Assembly: GCF_002795825.1 (NCBI RefSeq)
Contig: NZ_CP018800.1
Coordinates: 682,001-746,000 of the forward strand
Reading direction: 5' to 3'
Source: Mariprofundus ferrinatatus
GTDB taxonomy: Bacteria; Pseudomonadota; Zetaproteobacteria; Mariprofundales; Mariprofundaceae
DNA: 64,000 nucleotides
Position numbers and translations under genes: made by a program. The notes under the pieces are model-generated. The model did not search any database. It had not been told where the DNA came from and saw only the letters and a list, made by a program, of their open reading frames with translations. Positions 8,561 to 16,772 of this stretch are shown here, piece by piece; the first letter of the stretch is position 1; every line of letters starts with the position of its first letter.

Positions 8561-8932
8561 ATGGCACTGACCAAGAAACAATTGGCTGAATTTGAGAAGC
8601 AACTGACTGAGTGGAAGGCTGAGCTTGAGGTCGGTCAGAGCGTAAATGTGCAGGCCATGACCGAGCAGGAGCAGACCTCTTTTCCTGATCCCACCGATCA
8701 GGCCAGCATGGAGACCGACCGCAATTTTGATCTGCGCATCAAGGATCGCGAGCGTCGGCTGATCAAGAAGATCGATCAGGCAATCACGCGCATTCATGAT
8801 GGCGAGTTCGGTGAATGCGAATCGTGTGGTGGCGATATCAGCGTTAAAAGGCTGCATGCCCGTCCTGTAACCACCCTCTGCATCGAGTGCAAAACTGCCC
8901 AGGAGCAGGAAGAGCGCACCCGTCTCGATTAA
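8561..8932 (+). CDS. dksA: RNA polymerase-binding transcription factor DksA
   Basis: DksA inserts its coiled-coil tip into the RNA polymerase secondary channel and acts with ppGpp on promoters such as those of rRNA. The protein is 123 residues, starting at the ATG behind GGAGGAG. The tip motif FPDPTDQAS retains the DPxDxA pattern, and RDRERRLIKKI-like sequence (here KDRERRLIKKID) lies in the second coil helix. The zinc finger CESCG...CIECK keeps all four cysteines, so it is a classic zinc-type DksA. A long palindromic terminator follows immediately. Confidence 0.95.
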   Translation: MALTKKQLAEFEKQLTEWKAELEVGQSVNVQAMTEQEQTSFPDPTDQASMETDRNFDLRIKDRERRLIKKIDQAITRIHDGEFGECESCGGDISVKRLHARPVTTLCIECKTAQEQEERTRLD

Positions 8933-8940
8933 TAACTATT

Positions 8941-8990
8941 CCTGAACATAAAAAAAGCCCGCTATTTAGCGGGCTTTTTTTATGTTCAGG
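8941..8990. terminator. bidirectional terminator, perfect 24-bp inverted repeat
   Basis: Two 24-base arms (8941-8964 and 8967-8990) are exact reverse complements with a 2-base centre. The core is A-rich, then AGCCCGCTA / TAGCGGGCT, then T-rich, so both strands give a GC hairpin followed by a U tract. It lies between convergent dksA and the FKBP lipoprotein gene and should terminate both. Confidence 0.92.
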
Positions 8991-9000
8991 TCAATGACTC

Positions 9001-9510
9001 TTACCAGACAATATCCAGTAATTCGATTTCGCAGATCAGGGTTTCATTAGGGCCAACGCCATCATTGCCCCGTGTGCTAAAAGCCATGTGCGGTGGAATA
9101 TAGACAATCCATCTGCTGCCTACAGTCATCTTGGTCAGCGTTTTTCTCCAGCCAGCGATGGCATGTTTGACATATACTTTAACCGGTTCGTCACTTCCAA
9201 ACGAGTCGTTAATGACTGTGCCGTCGATGTGTGACATGCGCAGGTGGATATTTACATCGTCTGTCAGTTTCGGAGTGCGACCCTCAGGGTTGCTGGTAAT
9301 CACCTTGTACTGAACACCGCCATCAATCGTGACAACGCCCTCCTTGCTGGCATTGGCCTCAAGGAACGCTTTGCCTTTCTCCAAATTTTCTGCAGCAATG
9401 CCTGTATCCACCTCTGGAGCCGGAGCTGAATTACTGCAACCTGCAAGTGCAATCAGAGCGCCGACTGCAAGGATAAAGATTTTGGATCGGTGCGATGTGT
9501 TCAGTTTCAT
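9001..9510 (-). CDS. FKBP-type peptidyl-prolyl isomerase lipoprotein
   Basis: Lipoprotein of 169 residues: basic N-terminus, hydrophobic core, lipobox LAGC (Cys near 25), then a linker helix and an FKBP domain. The FKBP signature is visible in VHLRMSHIDGTVI-like sequence (here NIHLRMSHIDGTVINDSF), the central GWRKTLTKMTVGSRWIVYIPPHMAF and the C-terminal LICEIELLDI. It probably assists folding in the periplasm, like Mip/FkpA proteins, although the N-terminal dimerisation part is short. The usual active-site aromatics are only partly kept, so isomerase activity is likely but unproven. It is transcribed towards dksA and shares its terminator. Confidence 0.85.
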   Translation of the reverse strand: MKLNTSHRSKIFILAVGALIALAGCSNSAPAPEVDTGIAAENLEKGKAFLEANASKEGVVTIDGGVQYKVITSNPEGRTPKLTDDVNIHLRMSHIDGTVINDSFGSDEPVKVYVKHAIAGWRKTLTKMTVGSRWIVYIPPHMAFSTRGNDGVGPNETLICEIELLDIVW

Positions 9511-9665
9511 GGCTTGCCCCTGTTAATAATATTAGCAAATACTAAAGTAATAAACCCATAGCGTCAATAGGCTTATTTTAATGGTGATTAATTGATCACC
9601 TTCTCCACGACAACAACTGCTGTTGCAGCCATTGCACCGAAGTAACCAAACCGTAGAGTGCCCTC

Positions 9666-11354
9666 ATGTCTTACTTGGTACTGGCGCGCCGATGGCGACC
9701 ACAGAAGTTCTCCGATCTTGTCGGTCAGGATGTGGTGGTGCGCACTCTGAAGAATGCCCTTGCCAGTGGCAACCTTGCCCATGCCTACCTGCTTTGCGGT
9801 ATCCGCGGGGTTGGTAAAACCACAATTGCCCGCCTGATGGCGATGGCAGTGAATTGTGAGGCTCCTGTCGAAGGTGAGCCTTGCGGAAGCTGTACGGCAT
9901 GTCAGGGCATTGCAAACGGCTCCAACCTTGATGTTCAGGAGATGGATGCTGCGAGCCATACCGGCGTTGATGATGTGCGGGAAATTCTCGATGGCGTACG
10001 TTATCCGCCCAGCACACTGAAGTTTAAGATCTACATTATCGATGAAGCGCACATGCTCTCCAAAAGCGCCTTTAACGCGTTGCTGAAAACGCTGGAGGAG
10101 CCTCCGGCGCGAGTTCTGTTTATTCTGGCAACTACGGAATCGGACAAGCTGCCGATAACCGTGCGCTCGCGCTGTCAGCGTTTTGACCTGCGCAGGCTGG
10201 GACAGGGCGAGATCGCTGCTTACCTGGAGCATGTTTTTGCATCGGAGAACATCACAGCCGATAGCGATGCAGTTGCTGCGATTGCAGCGGCGGCCGATGG
10301 CAGTGTTCGCGACGCTTTGTCACTGGCTGAACGTGTGCTTGCCTACAGCAGTGACAAGCTCTCCATTACCGATGTGCAGTCAGCACTTGGACTGGTCGGT
10401 TCCGAACTGGTGCGCAGGCTTTCGCAAGCACTGTTTGCAGGCGATGCGGCAGCTTCGATTGAGGTGTTGCGTGCGGCAGTAGGGCGGGGTCACGCTCCCC
10501 GGGCCCTGTTATTGGAGCTGAGTCGCTTGTGGCATCAGCTCTCCTGCCTGAAGGTCGATGCCTGCCTGGTTGGCGAAGAGGTAGATGGCGATTCGCGTGA
10601 CTGGCTTGAAGCCCATGCTGATCTTCTGAGTCTGAAGGCGCTGGATCTGCGTTATCAGGTGCTGCTCAGTGGCATTCGTGATCTGGCCATCGTGGATGAA
10701 CGCATGGGTTCTGAAATGGTGTTGATGCGCCTGTGTGGCCTGAACACCATCTCCCCGATTGATAGGGTGACGGTAGAGCCATTGCCTGCAATAGAGGAGC
10801 CCGGGAAGAACAGGAGCCCTGCACCAGCCAGGCAGAGGGCTACCATGATGTTTGAAGCGGTTCCCGAGCCTGAGGATGTCCAGCTCCAGGATCAGTCAGA
10901 TGAGTTGCAATCCGATGAAGTTGCTGCGGCTGCAGAACCCGACCTGCCGATAGAGAATCAGCCTCCGGGCAGGGATTTCGGTGACTGGCAGCAGGTAGTC
11001 GAAGCATTTGGCAAGGTGAAACCGGGCGTATCGGCGATGCTGGAGCATGTGATCTGTGTCGAGTTTGGAAAAAAGGTAAGGCTGGCGCTGGATAAGCATC
11101 AGGAGCGTGCCATTGCCACTGCAGACCGTCTGGCATTTGCCGAGTGGTTGGGTCGCGAGGTATTCTGGGAGTCACAGAAGGATCATCAGGGCGAATCACT
11201 TTCGCAGGAGCGCGATCGCCAGGCCAGGAATGAAATAGCTCGGTTGCGCAAGGCAGCTCAGGATGATCCGCATGTTCAGGCGCTGATGCGCGAGATGGAT
11301 GCGCAGCTGGTCAGGGTACTTCCGGCAGGCGTTCAGCCAGATGAAACGCCCTGA
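9666..11354 (+). CDS. dnaX: DNA polymerase III subunits gamma/tau
   Basis: Clamp-loader ATPase of 562 residues. It opens with MSYLVLARRWRPQKFSDLVGQ, the family hallmark. Walker A is GIRGVGKTT, a four-Cys zinc module lies at about residues 65-80 (including CGSCTAC), Walker B is IIDEAHML, and sensor residues follow in LATTESDKLPITVRSRC. A charged linker (about 390-440) leads to a tau-type C-terminal domain. It heads a conserved dnaX-ybaB-recR arrangement. The codons GGA AAA AAG at 11067-11075 give an A AAA AAG heptamer in the right phase for -1 slippage, noted separately. The ribosome site is weak. Confidence 0.95.
   Translation: MSYLVLARRWRPQKFSDLVGQDVVVRTLKNALASGNLAHAYLLCGIRGVGKTTIARLMAMAVNCEAPVEGEPCGSCTACQGIANGSNLDVQEMDAASHTGVDDVREILDGVRYPPSTLKFKIYIIDEAHMLSKSAFNALLKTLEEPPARVLFILATTESDKLPITVRSRCQRFDLRRLGQGEIAAYLEHVFASENITADSDAVAAIAAAADGSVRDALSLAERVLAYSSDKLSITDVQSALGLVGSELVRRLSQALFAGDAAASIEVLRAAVGRGHAPRALLLELSRLWHQLSCLKVDACLVGEEVDGDSRDWLEAHADLLSLKALDLRYQVLLSGIRDLAIVDERMGSEMVLMRLCGLNTISPIDRVTVEPLPAIEEPGKNRSPAPARQRATMMFEAVPEPEDVQLQDQSDELQSDEVAAAAEPDLPIENQPPGRDFGDWQQVVEAFGKVKPGVSAMLEHVICVEFGKKVRLALDKHQERAIATADRLAFAEWLGREVFWESQKDHQGESLSQERDRQARNEIARLRKAAQDDPHVQALMREMDAQLVRVLPAGVQPDETP
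11069..11095 (+). promoter_or_regulatory. candidate -1 frameshift site in dnaX
   Basis: A run of six A then G occupies 11069-11075 and reads as A AAA AAG relative to the dnaX frame, the same heptamer used by E. coli dnaX. After -1 slippage the new frame runs six codons and stops at TAA 11093-11095, giving a protein of about 476 residues cut inside the tau C-terminal domain. An imperfect stem can be drawn downstream (GGCGCT with AGCGTGCC). Two adjacent lysine codons could produce this by chance. Confidence 0.3.
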
Positions 11355-11402
11355 ACACCCTTTACGTTTCAAGTTATATTTGATGTATGGAGCTATTGTA
11401 AA

Positions 11403-11717
11403 ATGAATATCGCAAAAATGATGCAGCAGGCCAAAAAGATGCAGGAAAACATGCAGAAGATGCAGGAGGAGCTGGCTGCGATGGAGATCGGTGGTGAGGC
11501 CGGTGGCGGCATGGTTAAGGTATTGATGGGCGGCGATCGAACTGTACGCCGTATCACGATCGACCCGTCGCTATGGGATGAGCAGGACAAGGAGCTGGTC
11601 GAAGACTTGACGGCAGCCGCAATCAACAATGCATCACAGAAGGTAGAAGAGCTTGCCAAGCAGAAGCAGCAGGGGTTGATGGCGGGTATGCCGCTGCCTC
11701 CGGGCTTCTCGCTTTAA
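11403..11717 (+). CDS. YbaB/EbfC family nucleoid-associated protein
   Basis: Protein of 104 residues beginning MNIAKMMQQAKKMQENMQKM, a methionine- and lysine-rich helix typical of YbaB/EbfC. The core GGGMVKVLMGGDRTVRRITID and the LVEDLTAAAINNA segment follow. The family forms tweezer-like dimers that bind DNA. Position between dnaX and recR is the classic context and suggests a link with replication or repair. It is probably co-transcribed with both neighbours. Confidence 0.93.
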   Translation: MNIAKMMQQAKKMQENMQKMQEELAAMEIGGEAGGGMVKVLMGGDRTVRRITIDPSLWDEQDKELVEDLTAAAINNASQKVEELAKQKQQGLMAGMPLPPGFSL

Positions 11718-11738
11718 TTTCTTCAGGTTGCTCATTCG

Positions 11739-12359
11739 TTGATCCATTTTCCGGGAATGCCTGCACCGCTCGGGCGGGTGGTCGAGATGCTGTCGACACT
11801 ACCTGGCGTGGGGCCGAAGACTGCCATGCGTCTGGGCTTGAACCTGTTGTCGCGCCCTGCGTCAGAAACGGTTGCGTTGGCTGACGCGCTGAAGCTGCTG
11901 CATGAGCAGGTCGGATTCTGCGATATCTGCGGCTGCTTTGCTGAAAAAGGGCTATGTCAGCAGTGTGATGATCCGGCTCGCGAGGGAGACACAGTCTGCA
12001 TTGTCGAGCAGCCGGTGGATGTGCTGATGATGGAGAGGGGGCACAACTACCGAGGCCATTATCATGTACTGCACGGTCGCTTAAGCCCGGTTGATGGCGT
12101 AGGCCCTGAAGAGCTGAACCTTGCCGCACTGGACAGGCGTGTGGAAGCCGGCATCAAAGAGTTGATTCTGGCTACCAGTGCCACGGTGGATGGCGAAGCA
12201 ACGGCCCACTATATCGCACGCCGTTACCGTGATGCCGGTGTTCGCATTTCGCGTATTGCGCGCGGTGTTCCTGAGGGGGGCGAACTGGAATATCTCGATG
12301 AACACACCCTGAGCAGGGCGCTGGATCAGCGCATTTCATGGGACAATGGTTCCATCTAG
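11739..12359 (+). CDS. recR: recombination mediator protein RecR
   Basis: RecR works with RecF and RecO to load RecA on gapped DNA. The 206 residues contain the helix-hairpin-helix LPGVGPKTAMRL, a Cys4 zinc finger (CDICG...GLCQQC), a Toprim domain with VEQPVDV and ILATSATVDGEATAHYIA, and the C-terminal ARGVPEGGELEYLDEHTLSRAL. The TTG at 11739 matches family length; the ATG at 11757 would remove only six residues. No good ribosome site is visible for either. It follows ybaB by about 20 nt. Confidence 0.94.
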   Translation: MIHFPGMPAPLGRVVEMLSTLPGVGPKTAMRLGLNLLSRPASETVALADALKLLHEQVGFCDICGCFAEKGLCQQCDDPAREGDTVCIVEQPVDVLMMERGHNYRGHYHVLHGRLSPVDGVGPEELNLAALDRRVEAGIKELILATSATVDGEATAHYIARRYRDAGVRISRIARGVPEGGELEYLDEHTLSRALDQRISWDNGSI

Positions 12360-12366
12360 GGGTTGC

Positions 12367-12996
12367 ATGGATCCGCATCAGGAGATGGTTTCCCGCTGGC
12401 AGGCGCTTAAATCCGAACTGGATCAGGTAAAGCTGCTGGCAGTCAGTAAATATACCCCTGATGAGATGGTGCAGGTTCTGATCGATGCCGGCGAAACCGA
12501 ATTTGGTGAATCGCGGCCGCAGTCGCTCAGGGATCGCGCAGAGAAGTGGCCGCAGTGCAACTGGCATATGATCGGGCCGCTGCAGAAGAATAAAGCAAAA
12601 TATATCGGGCGCCATGCTGCCATGTGGCACAGTTGTGACGATATTGCGACCGCCGAGGCAGTGGCGCGCAGTGTCGAGGGGAGGGTGCTCCCCGTTCTGA
12701 TTCAGGTCAATATTGCCGGAAACCCGAACCAGCGTGGTGTGGCACCCGATAAAGTGGCTGCGTTTGCACATGACCTCTCTCAGATTGAGGGGCTGAAGCT
12801 TGCCGGTCTTATGGGGATGGGGCCGCAGGGTGAGGGAGTGCGCGATGCATTCCGTCAGTTGCGAAGCTTGCGGGATAATCTCTTCGGTGGAAGCTTTGGC
12901 GAATTGTGTATGGGGATGAGCAATGATTACCGGATTGCTGTGGAAGAGGGCGCAACCATTGTGCGACTGGGATCGATGCTGTTCGGTTCCAGATAA
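12367..12996 (+). CDS. YggS family PLP homeostasis protein
   Basis: Pyridoxal phosphate-binding protein of about 209 residues with an alanine racemase-like barrel. The PLP lysine lies in LLAVSKY. Other family marks are EFGESRPQSLRDRAE, WHMIGPLQKNKAK, LIQVNIAGNPNQRGV, LMGMG and LCMGMSNDYRIAVEEGATIVRLGSMLFG. YggS homologs control PLP levels and amino acid balance. The ATG at 12367 has AGGGG upstream and is preferred over an in-frame ATG at 12346 that lies inside recR. The next genes, proC and yggT, are a common yggS neighbourhood. Confidence 0.92.
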   Translation: MDPHQEMVSRWQALKSELDQVKLLAVSKYTPDEMVQVLIDAGETEFGESRPQSLRDRAEKWPQCNWHMIGPLQKNKAKYIGRHAAMWHSCDDIATAEAVARSVEGRVLPVLIQVNIAGNPNQRGVAPDKVAAFAHDLSQIEGLKLAGLMGMGPQGEGVRDAFRQLRSLRDNLFGGSFGELCMGMSNDYRIAVEEGATIVRLGSMLFGSR

Positions 12997-13015
12997 AGTG
13001 TTCAGGAACTAAAGG

Positions 13016-13825
13016 ATGACCATGCAGGATTTAAATATCGCATTTATCGGTGGCGGCAATATGGCCGAAGCGTTGATCGCAGGCCTGCGTCGGGCAGGAC
13101 ATGCCGCTGAGCGCATTATTGTGGCTGAGCCGCAGGCAGCGCGCCGCGACTTTCTTTCAAACAGCTATCAGATAAAAGCAGTCGCTGAGAATAGCGTAGC
13201 AGCAAGTGCGGCTGATCTGCTGGTTCTGGCGATGAAACCGCAACAGATGAAAGCCGCGGTTACAGGACTCGGCCTGCATCTGAAAGGCGATACCAGCGTG
13301 ATCAGTATCGCGGCAGGCGTTACCACCGCATCCATGCGTGCATGGCTGGGTGCAGCTGCCAACATTGTACGCGTGATGCCCAACACTCCGGCGCTGGTGG
13401 GGGCGGGGATGTCGGTGCTGTTCAGTGATGCAGACGAGCTGCACAAGCAGCGTACGGAATATCTGCTTGATGCATGCGGTGAATCGCTTCGGGTGGAGAA
13501 GGAGAGCCAGTTGCATGCCGTGACTGCCCTTTCAGGCAGTGGTCCGGCCTACTTCTTTCTGCTGACAGAGGTGATGCAGGCAACAGGCGAAAAACTTGGT
13601 CTTTCACCTGAACTGGCTGCAAAACTCGCGGCTCAGACAGCTCTTGGTGCAGGCAAAATGCTGACCGAGAGCGACCGCTCTGCTGCAGAGCTCAGACATC
13701 AGGTTACCAGTCCGGGCGGTACCACCCAGGCGGCACTCGATGTGATGTATGAGATGGGGCTTCCCGATGCGGTACGCAAGGCGGTTCTGGCAGCAAGTAA
13801 GAGATCAGAGGAGTTGGCGGGCTGA
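13016..13825 (+). CDS. proC: pyrroline-5-carboxylate reductase
   Basis: Catalyses the NAD(P)H-dependent last step of proline synthesis. The 269 residues start with the Rossmann motif IAFIGGGNMAEALIAGL. They continue with LAMKPQQM, VRVMPNTPALVGAGM and the C-terminal signature TALSGSGPAYFFLLTEVM, then HQVTSPGGTTQAAL. All are typical of ProC. Two ATGs (13016 and 13022) are possible, with AGGA upstream of the first. The stop overlaps the yggT start in a TGATG junction, implying coupling. Confidence 0.95.
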   Translation: MTMQDLNIAFIGGGNMAEALIAGLRRAGHAAERIIVAEPQAARRDFLSNSYQIKAVAENSVAASAADLLVLAMKPQQMKAAVTGLGLHLKGDTSVISIAAGVTTASMRAWLGAAANIVRVMPNTPALVGAGMSVLFSDADELHKQRTEYLLDACGESLRVEKESQLHAVTALSGSGPAYFFLLTEVMQATGEKLGLSPELAAKLAAQTALGAGKMLTESDRSAAELRHQVTSPGGTTQAALDVMYEMGLPDAVRKAVLAASKRSEELAG

Positions 13826-14130
13826 TGTATATTCTCGGTTATTTTCTGCAGGCGCTGGCCGGCGTGATTCATGTGTTGCTGATGACAGCAATGTTTGTGG
13901 TGATTGCCCGTGCGGTCCTTTCGTGGGTATCTCCCGATCCCTACAACCCGATTGTTCGGCTGATCAACCAGTTCTCCGAACCGCTGCTATTCCCTGTGCG
14001 TAAAAGGGTCCCCTATATCGGCGGCATCGATCTTTCGCCGTTAATCGTGCTGCTGGCTATCATGTTTCTGGATAACTTTCTCGTTGCTACGCTTCAGCGC
14101 ATGGCCTTTCAGATGATTCAGGGCGGTTAA
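13825..14130 (+). CDS. YggT family integral membrane protein
   Basis: Membrane protein of 101 residues with two long hydrophobic regions, roughly residues 5-30 and 65-95. The conserved ARAVLSWVSPDPYNPIVRLINQ and EPLLFPVRKRVPYIGGIDLSPLIVLL segments identify the YggT family. Homologs have been linked with osmotic tolerance and, in plastids and cyanobacteria, with cytochrome assembly or nucleoid positioning; the role here is unknown. It overlaps proC by one base (TGATG). Confidence 0.88.
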   Translation: MYILGYFLQALAGVIHVLLMTAMFVVIARAVLSWVSPDPYNPIVRLINQFSEPLLFPVRKRVPYIGGIDLSPLIVLLAIMFLDNFLVATLQRMAFQMIQGG

Positions 14131-14136
14131 TCCGCC

Positions 14137-15810
14137 TTGGTTCACAAACACGAGTCCATTCTGAAACAGCCGCTTTTCTGGCTGTTGATTATCTGTGCAG
14201 TCAATTTTTTTGCTTTCCTCGGAGGTCATACCCTCTGGGATGTCGATGAGCCGAACAATGCGGTGTGCGGCCGTGAAATGTGGCTGGAGGGTAACTGGTG
14301 GGTGCCGATGTTCAATGGTGACTACCGCTTTGATAAACCCATCCTGATCTACTGGCTGATGATTCCGCTTCATGCGCTGTTCGGCGTCAACGAGTGGACG
14401 GCGCGACTGCCATCAGCAATGGCCATGACAGGGCTTGTGGCTGTGATCTGGTTTATGAGTCACAGGCTGATCACGGCTGCCGGCTTCCATGTCAGAAAGA
14501 TTGAACATGAGATCATTCCGCTGATGGCGGCAGGGCTATTCGCTACGGCACTGCATATCGCCGTGATTGCGCGTGCAGCCGTTCCCGATCCGCTCTTGAT
14601 GCTCTCGCTCGGCTTCACGCTGCCGGCACTGCTGGTTGTATGGCTGGAAGGCAGAGAGAAGGCGCCGGAGGCTATGCCACGGCTGCTGATCGCCGCCTAT
14701 GTTGCTATTGGTCTTGGCGTGCTGGCCAAAGGGCCGATTGCAGGATTGATGCCGCTGCTGATCATGGCCTCTTTTCTGACACTGATGAAGGATTGGAAAA
14801 ACTGGCATCTGTTTCAGCCATTCAGGGGGGCTTCGATCGCGCTGCTGGTAGCCGCACCGTGGTACATTGCGGTGGGGGTGCTTACCGATGGCGTCTGGCT
14901 TGAAGGTTTCATCTTCCGGCACAATATCGAGCGATTTACCGATCCGCTGCAGGGGCACAGGGGTTTCCCCGGGCTCTATATCCTGACCGTTCTGGCCGGC
15001 TGGTTCCCCTGGAGCGGCCTGCTTGCTGCGATGCTTGCGTTCGGGGCATGGCGACTTGAGGCACTGCGCAGGGATCCTTTGCGCCTCTTCATGCTCTGCT
15101 GGATCGGCGTCTATATCCTCTTCTTCAGCATCGCCAGCACGCAGTTGCCGAACTATGTGCTGCCGCTATTCCCCGCAGCAGCATTCCTGATGGCCTTCGG
15201 CTGGGCGGAAGCCCCGGACAGGCTGCGCAACAGGGCGCGCCTGTGGCTTGCCTGGGGCGCATTGGTGCTCTCGCTGGCCCTGGTGATCGGCGGCGGTATC
15301 GCGGTTGAGAAGATGTGGCCCGGAGAGGGGTTTTATACTTTGGCCATGCTGCCTGTGGCACTCGTTTCAGGCTGGTGGCTGCTCAAAAGAAAAGGGGAGT
15401 TGTGGGCGCCTCTGGCATTTGCGATGCTGTTCTCCATTCTGCTGCTGACCGGCTGGTCGATTCCCGGTATCGATCACCACAAGATCAGCAGCAGCCTGGC
15501 TGCGAAGGCGGATGCGGAAGGGTTTAACAGCCAGAATCTTGCGACGTTCCACTACTTCCAGCCTTCGTTGCTCTACTATCATGGCGGGCGCCTGCCGATG
15601 CTGACCAGTGTGCAGGAGGTTGCAACGTGGCTGGAAGAGGGGAGAGGGCTGGTGATCGCGCAGGAGGCACTGGAGCTGTTGCCAAAGGAGATTGTCCCCT
15701 ATCTAATCGTGCATGATCGCGTTTACGGTATGTATGCGCGGCGATGGCTGCTTCTGGTAAGCTTGCAGCCAGTAGAGGAAGGGGAGGAGATACCATGGCC
15801 GAAACATTGA
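14137..15810 (+). CDS. ArnT/PMT-family polyprenyl-phosphate-sugar glycosyltransferase
   Basis: Polytopic membrane protein of 557 residues with about 10-12 predicted helices. The first periplasmic loop reads GHTLWDVDEPNNAVCGREMW and then YRFDKPILIYWLM, the conserved pattern (DE/DEP, then KP) of ArnT-like and PMT_2 family glycosyltransferases. These move a sugar from a polyprenyl phosphate carrier to lipid A, protein or another envelope acceptor. The TTG start lies 6 nt after yggT. Its 3' end overlaps the next gene, which makes exactly the kind of polyprenyl-phosphate sugar donor this enzyme would use. The acceptor and sugar are unknown. Confidence 0.85.
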   Translation: MVHKHESILKQPLFWLLIICAVNFFAFLGGHTLWDVDEPNNAVCGREMWLEGNWWVPMFNGDYRFDKPILIYWLMIPLHALFGVNEWTARLPSAMAMTGLVAVIWFMSHRLITAAGFHVRKIEHEIIPLMAAGLFATALHIAVIARAAVPDPLLMLSLGFTLPALLVVWLEGREKAPEAMPRLLIAAYVAIGLGVLAKGPIAGLMPLLIMASFLTLMKDWKNWHLFQPFRGASIALLVAAPWYIAVGVLTDGVWLEGFIFRHNIERFTDPLQGHRGFPGLYILTVLAGWFPWSGLLAAMLAFGAWRLEALRRDPLRLFMLCWIGVYILFFSIASTQLPNYVLPLFPAAAFLMAFGWAEAPDRLRNRARLWLAWGALVLSLALVIGGGIAVEKMWPGEGFYTLAMLPVALVSGWWLLKRKGELWAPLAFAMLFSILLLTGWSIPGIDHHKISSSLAAKADAEGFNSQNLATFHYFQPSLLYYHGGRLPMLTSVQEVATWLEEGRGLVIAQEALELLPKEIVPYLIVHDRVYGMYARRWLLLVSLQPVEEGEEIPWPKH

Positions 15811-16739
15811 TCTCGATTGTCGTACCGGTGTACCGCGAAGAGGAGAATGTTCCGCTGCTGGTGAACGAGGTGGCAGAGAAGCTTGCCGGTGTCGATTACG
15901 AACTGATTCTTGTCGATGACGGATCGGATGACGGAACCGTCGCAGCGGTGAAAAAGGCGCGTGCAGCAGATCCGCGTGTGATACTGGTGCAGCTGCGTCG
16001 TAATTTCGGTCAGACCGCAGCAATGAGTGCCGGTTTCGATCAGGCCTGTGGCCAGTATGTCGTATACATGGATGGCGACCTGCAGACCGATCCGGCCGAT
16101 ATCCCCAAGCTTCTGAAACGTTTGCAGGAAGATGATCTCGATATGGTCAACGGCTGGCGCAAGGATCGCCAGGATGCCAGCCTGTCACGAAACTTCCCCT
16201 CCAAAATTGCCAATGCGCTGATCCGCAGCTCCACGAATGTTCGCATGCACGATTACGGCTGTCCGATGAAGCTGATGCGCGCCGATGTCGCGAAGAACCT
16301 GCGTATCTATGGCGAGCAGCACCGTTTCCTTCCGGCTCTTGCCTCGATGTATGGTGCAAAAATCGGTGAGGAGGTGGTGACGCACAGGCCACGCCAGTTC
16401 GGTGAGAGCAAATACGGTATCGGACGCACGGTTCGCGTACTTGTCGATCTGCTGCTGGTGCTCTTTTTCCAGCGTTTCACCGATCGCCCTCTGCAGCTTT
16501 TCGGGCCGGCAGGGCTGATCTCGCTCGCTGCCGGTATTTTTATCGATCTGTGGCTGACCATGGATAAGCTGATTTTCGGAGCAGAGCTTTCCGCTCGCCC
16601 CATGCTCCAGCTGGGCTCCCTGCTGATCGTTACCGGTATTCTGCTTTTCGGTATCGGGCTGATGCTTGAGATGCAGGCACGCACCTATTACGAAGCCACC
16701 GGCCGACGCCATTACAGCGTAAGAAAAGAGGACGAATAG
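15795..16739 (+). CDS. family 2 glycosyltransferase, polyprenyl-phosphate sugar synthase type
   Basis: GT-A fold transferase of 314 residues resembling dolichyl-phosphate mannose synthase, ArnC and GtrB. Seen are SIVVPVYREEENVP, ILVDDGSDDGT, the DxD region YMDGDLQTDP, RRNFGQTAAMSAGF and YGIGRTVRVLVDLL. Two C-terminal membrane helices follow (about 230-260 and 270-300). The ATG at 15795 has GGGGAGGAG 5-7 nt upstream, making this start convincing. It overlaps the ArnT-like gene by 16 nt. The likely product is an undecaprenyl-phosphate-linked sugar for that enzyme. Confidence 0.9.
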   Translation: MAETLISIVVPVYREEENVPLLVNEVAEKLAGVDYELILVDDGSDDGTVAAVKKARAADPRVILVQLRRNFGQTAAMSAGFDQACGQYVVYMDGDLQTDPADIPKLLKRLQEDDLDMVNGWRKDRQDASLSRNFPSKIANALIRSSTNVRMHDYGCPMKLMRADVAKNLRIYGEQHRFLPALASMYGAKIGEEVVTHRPRQFGESKYGIGRTVRVLVDLLLVLFFQRFTDRPLQLFGPAGLISLAAGIFIDLWLTMDKLIFGAELSARPMLQLGSLLIVTGILLFGIGLMLEMQARTYYEATGRRHYSVRKEDE

Positions 16740-16772
16740 AAGTTGTTCGATCGCTTCAGGCAGTAACGAATC

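Noticed and set aside
9511-9665. SRP RNA (ffs) gene upstream of dnaX
   Set aside because: The usual context was checked, but no GGTGCTGTTT-type start, GGAA tetraloop or long stem is present.
9588-10232. Minus-strand frame of 214 codons opposite dnaX
   Set aside because: It lies entirely antisense to the well-supported start of dnaX and has no recognisable domain.
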